Source of the DNA: Rhodospirillales bacterium | Lineage (GTDB): Bacteria > Pseudomonadota > Alphaproteobacteria > UBA828 | Direction: 5' to 3' | Length of the DNA stretch: 37,592 nucleotides | NCBI GenBank assembly: GCA_028818565.1 | Contig: JAPPNV010000172.1 | Span: forward strand, 1 to 37,592 | Shown: piece after piece, positions 34,265-37,592 of the stretch | How positions within the stretch are numbered: the first letter of the stretch is position 1 | Layout: every line of letters starts with the position of its first letter | The notes under the pieces: model-generated | Seen by the model: only the letters and a program-made list of their open reading frames with translations | The model's database searches: none | What the model was told of the DNA's origin: nothing | Translations under genes and position numbers: made by a program

Positions 34265-35659
34265 ATGGCTACCGTATTGAAGACGACAGACACACGGAGC
34301 GCGGTCGACGAGCTTGCCGTGCTCCTGGGCGACCGGCTCTCGACCTCGCGCGCAGTGTGCGAGCATCACGCAACCGGCGAGACCTACCACGCGCCGCACC
34401 CGCCGGATGCGGTGACCTTCCCCGAGACGACGGAGGAAGTCGCCGAGATCGTCCGCATCTGCGCGGCGCACGGCGTGCCCATGGTGCCTTACGGGGTGGG
34501 CACCTCTGTGGAGGGCAACGTCTGCGCGCTGGAGGGCGGCGTCACCCTCGACATGGGGCGGATGAACAAGGTTCTCCGGGTCAGCCAGGAGGATCTCGAC
34601 GTCACGGTCCAGGCCGGCGTCACACGGAAGCAGCTCAACACATACCTGCGCGATACCGGGCTGTTCTTCCCCATCGACCCCGGGGCGGACGCGACGCTCG
34701 GCGGCATGACCGCGACGCGCGCCTCCGGCACCAACGCGGTGCGCTACGGCACGCTCAAGGAGAACGTGCTGGGCCTCACCGTGGTGCTGCCCGACGGGCA
34801 GGTCATCACGACGGGCGGCCGCGCGCGCAAGTCGGCCGCGGGCTACGACCTCACCCGGCTCTTCGTCGGCTCCGAGGGGACGCTCGGCGTGATGACCGAG
34901 ATCACGCTCAAGCTCTACGGCATTCCCGAGGCGATCTCGGCGGCGGTGTGCTCCTTCCCCTCTCTGGAAGCAGCCGTTAACACGGTGATCCTGACCATCC
35001 AGTCGGGCATCCCCATCGCCCGCGTGGAGCTGCTGGACGACATCCAGATGGACGCCTGCAACAAGTTCTCGAAGCTCGACTATGCGCCGAAAGACACGCT
35101 CTTCTTCGAGTTCCATGGCACCGGACAGGGCGTCGCCGAGCAGGTCGAGCAGGTGCGCGGGATCGTCGAGGAGTTCGGCGGCTCCGACTTCCGCTGGGCG
35201 ACTAAGCCGGAAGACCGGAATGCGCTCTGGCAGGCGCGGCACGATGTCTATTACGCGTGCCTCGCGCTGCAGCCGGGCAAGAAGGGCTGGGCGACCGATG
35301 TGTGCGTGCCGATTTCTCGCCTCGCCGAGTGCCTGATCGAGACCAAGGAGGAGCTCGATTCCTCGCCCCTGCTCGCCCCCATCGTGGGCCACGTGGGCGA
35401 CGGCAACTTTCACGTCTGCTTCCTGATCGACCCGGACGATCCGGCCGAGATGGCGGAGGCGAAGCGCCTCAACGAGCGCATGATCGACCGCGCGCTCGCC
35501 ATGGGCGGCACCAGCACGGGCGAGCACGGCATTGGTTGCGGCAAGCTCGACTATCTGGAGGCCGAGCACGGCGCCGGCGCGGTCGACCTGATGCGCACGA
35601 TCAAACGGTCATTCGACCCCCACAACCTGATGAATCCGGGGAAGGTGGTCGTCGTCTAG
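34265..35659 (+). CDS. FAD-linked D-2-hydroxyacid dehydrogenase (LDHD/GlcD type)
   Basis: A 464-residue enzyme of the FAD-linked oxidase C family. The FAD-binding part has VPYGVGTSVEGNVCALEGGVTLDM and SGTNAVRYGTLKENVLGL; the C-terminal domain has the metal-binding HVGDGNFHV and the closing GEHGIGCGKLDYLEAEHG and NPGKVV. Overall it most resembles eukaryotic/bacterial D-lactate dehydrogenase (cytochrome-linked), oxidising D-lactate or a related 2-hydroxyacid. It is convergent with a TRAP transporter gene pair. Substrate is inferred from family only; glycolate or hydroxyglutarate are alternatives. Confidence 0.93.
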   Translation: MATVLKTTDTRSAVDELAVLLGDRLSTSRAVCEHHATGETYHAPHPPDAVTFPETTEEVAEIVRICAAHGVPMVPYGVGTSVEGNVCALEGGVTLDMGRMNKVLRVSQEDLDVTVQAGVTRKQLNTYLRDTGLFFPIDPGADATLGGMTATRASGTNAVRYGTLKENVLGLTVVLPDGQVITTGGRARKSAAGYDLTRLFVGSEGTLGVMTEITLKLYGIPEAISAAVCSFPSLEAAVNTVILTIQSGIPIARVELLDDIQMDACNKFSKLDYAPKDTLFFEFHGTGQGVAEQVEQVRGIVEEFGGSDFRWATKPEDRNALWQARHDVYYACLALQPGKKGWATDVCVPISRLAECLIETKEELDSSPLLAPIVGHVGDGNFHVCFLIDPDDPAEMAEAKRLNERMIDRALAMGGTSTGEHGIGCGKLDYLEAEHGAGAVDLMRTIKRSFDPHNLMNPGKVVVV

Positions 35660-35732
35660 CCGCCCGCCACCGCGCACAGCCTAGGCGCGCGGGCAACGCC
35701 TCTTTCAGAGAGTAACAGTCAGCCTAAAGCCG

Positions 35733-35749
35733 CGGCGGCTTGGCCGCCG
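35733..35749. terminator. Hairpin between convergent dehydrogenase and dctM genes
   Basis: CGGCGGC (35733-35739), loop TTG, GCCGCCG (35743-35749), in the 103-base gap between two convergent stop codons. It would be symmetrical enough to serve both strands, but neither side has a T-run. Confidence 0.4.
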
Positions 35750-35762
35750 GGGGCGGCCTGCC

Positions 35763-37124
35763 TCAATCGAGCATCGTGCGCGGCAGCCACATGGCGATCT
35801 CGGGGAACGCAATGACCAGCCCGAGCCCGATGAGCTGCAGGATCACGAAGGGGATGATCCCGCGGTAAATCTGCTGAATGCGCACTTCGGGCGGGGCCAC
35901 ACCCTTCATGTAGAAGAGGGCGAAGCCGAAGGGCGGCGTCAGGAACGAGGTCTGCAGGTTGACCGCCATCAGGATCGAGAACCAGTAGACCACCTCGAGC
36001 TTGGGCACGTGATCGCCGAAGTCGAGCCCCGCCAGGATCGGCGCGAACACCGGCAGCACGATCAGCGTGATCTCGATCCAGTCGAAGAAGAACCCCAGGA
36101 GGAAGGTCACGATCATCAGGATGAAGAGGATTCCCCAGGGCCCGACGCCGACGGAATAGACCAGGTCCTCGATCAGCTGGTCGCCGCCGAGCGAGCGGAA
36201 GACGTAGGAGAACGCCGTGGCGCCGACGAAGATGAAGAACAGCATGCCGTTGGTGAGCGCCGTGCGCTCCACCACGTCCCGTAGCATCTTCCACGAGAAC
36301 TTGCGGTTGACCAGCGCCAGCAGGACCGCGCCGAAGGCGCCGACGCCCGCCGCCTCGGTGGGCGTCGCCCAGCCGAGCACGATCGAGCCCAGCACCAGCA
36401 AAATAAGGAAGACCGCTGGAATGAAGCCCCGCAGCAACAGAATAATGAGCTCTTGCGTGCTCTTGGGCCCCATGTCCTTGGGCAGCGGAGGCGCGAGATG
36501 CGGTTTGAACCGGCACAGCGTCAATATGTAGATGAAGTAAAGGCCCGCCAGCATCAGGCCCGGGAATACCGCCGCGACGAAGAGCGTGCCGACCGAGCGG
36601 CCCAGCAGGTCCGCCATGATCACCAGCATGATGCTGGGTGGAATCAGAATTCCGAGCGTTCCCGACGACGCGATCGTGCCGGTGGCGAGCTCCATGTTGT
36701 ACTTGCGCTGCAGCATGACCGGCAGCGCCATCAGGCTGATCATCACCACCGAGGCGCCGATGATGCCGGTGGTCGCGGCGAGGATGGTGCCCATCACCGT
36801 GACCGCGAGCGCGAGCCCGCCCGGCGTCCGCCGCAGCAGGACCTGGAGGCAATAGAGCAGGTCGGCGGCGACGCCGGATCGCTCCAGCATCGTGCCCATG
36901 AAGATGAACATGGGGATCGCCACCAGCACCAGATTGTCGGCGATGCCCCAGATGCGGAGCGGCAGGTTGAAGAACTGGATGACGTGGAAGACGTCGAGGG
37001 CGGCGCCGAGGAAGCCGAAGGCCAGCGCCACGCCGCCGAGGACGAACCCGACGGGAAAGCCCGAGAACAGCAGGATCGCCAGCGCGCCGAACATGAACGC
37101 CGGCAGATAGTCCTCGATGTACAT
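35763..37124 (-). CDS. dctM: TRAP transporter large permease subunit (DctM family)
   Basis: A 453-residue membrane protein with about 12 hydrophobic segments. GFPVGFVLGGVALAFG near the N-terminus, IPMFIFMGTMLERSGVAADLL, and SGTLGILIPPSIMLVIMADLL are family motifs. With DctQ it forms the membrane part of a sodium-coupled importer of carboxylates or sialic-acid-like compounds delivered by a periplasmic DctP protein. It starts 3 bases after the dctQ stop. The DctP gene must lie beyond the right edge or elsewhere. Confidence 0.95.
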   Translation of the reverse strand: MYIEDYLPAFMFGALAILLFSGFPVGFVLGGVALAFGFLGAALDVFHVIQFFNLPLRIWGIADNLVLVAIPMFIFMGTMLERSGVAADLLYCLQVLLRRTPGGLALAVTVMGTILAATTGIIGASVVMISLMALPVMLQRKYNMELATGTIASSGTLGILIPPSIMLVIMADLLGRSVGTLFVAAVFPGLMLAGLYFIYILTLCRFKPHLAPPLPKDMGPKSTQELIILLLRGFIPAVFLILLVLGSIVLGWATPTEAAGVGAFGAVLLALVNRKFSWKMLRDVVERTALTNGMLFFIFVGATAFSYVFRSLGGDQLIEDLVYSVGVGPWGILFILMIVTFLLGFFFDWIEITLIVLPVFAPILAGLDFGDHVPKLEVVYWFSILMAVNLQTSFLTPPFGFALFYMKGVAPPEVRIQQIYRGIIPFVILQLIGLGLVIAFPEIAMWLPRTMLD

Positions 37125-37127
37125 GCC

Positions 37128-37592
37128 CTACTGCTCCCGACCCGTCACGGTCGGCTGGGGAGGTTCGGGCGTCTGCGTGCCTTCGTCGCTCAAGGCACGA
37201 CGGTGCTCGGGCGAGCCGAAGAGCTCGATGAACTTGCGCAGCACCACCGCGATCGAGGCCACGCCCAGGAAGAACATCCCGGCCGGCAGAAAGGCCTTGA
37301 TCGCCCAGCGGTAGGGCAGGCCGGTCGCGGAGTCCGAGGCCTCGTTCAGGTTCCAGGAGCGCTCCACGAAGTCGATCGCGAAGTAGAAGACGATGGCGCA
37401 ATAGGGGAGGGCGAAGACCAGGCAGCCGATGAACTCGATCCAGCGCTGCGTCCTGGGGCTGAAGCGCTCGTGCACCAGACTGATCCGCACATGAGCGTTC
37501 TTCAGGTAGGCGAAGCCGAGGCAGAGCAGGAACAGCGCCGCGTGCAGGTGCCATTCGCCTTCCTGCAGCTTGGTCGAGCCCAGCACGAGAAA
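37128..37592 (-). CDS. dctQ: TRAP transporter small permease subunit (DctQ family, partial N-terminus outside window)
   Basis: The frame is open to the right edge, so the start lies outside. About 154 codons are visible. Segments HLHAALFLLCLGFAYLKNAHVRI and RWIEFIGCLVFALPYCAIVF, then GLPYRWAIKAFLPAGMFFLGVASIAVVLR are helices 2-4 of the four-helix DctQ fold; the first helix is missing. It ends in a charged tail with TPEPPQPTVTGREQ. Three bases separate it from dctM, so the two are one operon. Confidence 0.9.
   Translation of the reverse strand, partial: FLVLGSTKLQEGEWHLHAALFLLCLGFAYLKNAHVRISLVHERFSPRTQRWIEFIGCLVFALPYCAIVFYFAIDFVERSWNLNEASDSATGLPYRWAIKAFLPAGMFFLGVASIAVVLRKFIELFGSPEHRRALSDEGTQTPEPPQPTVTGREQ

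Overview
The window is high-G+C chromosomal DNA, almost completely packed with genes, from what is most likely an alphaproteobacterium. The lineage call rests on gene content and order: AddAB instead of RecBCD, an HPr kinase that is only a catalytic domain next to RapZ, EIIA-Man, HPr and AhcY, the radA-cvpA-purF-SDR block, the amiC-mrcA-prfB block, AmgK/MurU peptidoglycan recycling, a DUF1127 small protein and TRAP transporters. A Rhodospirillales-like member is my best guess, but order and genus cannot be fixed from the sequence alone. No phage, transposase, integrase or CRISPR array was seen, and no gene-free stretch exceeds 300 bases; the longest (8112-8372) holds palindromes.

Layout. 1-1095 (-): edge-cut RraA-like gene and a ketopantoate-reductase-like enzyme. 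1116-7020 (-): SDR oxidoreductase, purF, cvpA, radA, then mlaF-mlaE. 7224-8111 (-): an alpha/beta hydrolase with the full fluoroacetate-dehalogenase residue set. 8373-8799 (+): DUF1127 protein and tRNA-Thr(GGT). 8899-15102 (+): a soluble regulatory phosphotransferase cluster (hpf, ptsN, hprK, rapZ, EIIA-Man, ptsH, ptsI) followed by ahcY. 15161-23811 (+): tsaE, amgK, murU, addB, addA, each overlapping the next. 23813-28273: an accessory patch with an SMP-30 lactonase-like gene, a toxin-antitoxin-like pair (PIN protein plus a DUF7662-like protein with an antitoxin-like tail), an MFS transporter and a luciferase-like flavin monooxygenase. 28270-33175 (-): prfB (with a programmed +1 frameshift), mrcA (PBP1A) and an AmiC-type amidase. 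33305-37592: a class II aldolase/adducin-like protein, an FAD-linked D-2-hydroxyacid dehydrogenase, and the DctM and (partial) DctQ subunits of a TRAP transporter.

How the genes fit together. The central cluster holds every soluble part of a regulatory PTS (EI, HPr, two EIIA proteins, HPr kinase/phosphorylase, RapZ) and no membrane EIIC, so the phosphorelay probably signals instead of transporting sugar. The murU/amgK pair feeds recycled MurNAc into UDP-MurNAc, while mrcA and amiC build and cut the wall. AddAB and RadA are recombinational repair proteins. The right-hand end looks like uptake and oxidation of a hydroxy-carboxylate.

Most noteworthy: the PIN/DUF7662-tail pair with its AT-rich palindromic promoter, the dehalogenase, a ribosome hibernation factor lacking the C-terminal domain, a GAF-less EI, the prfB recoding site, two enzymes missing expected catalytic residues (SDR Ser to Ala, aldolase Glu to Gly), a possible leaderless dehydrogenase mRNA and a 21-base-period tandem repeat upstream of the amidase gene.
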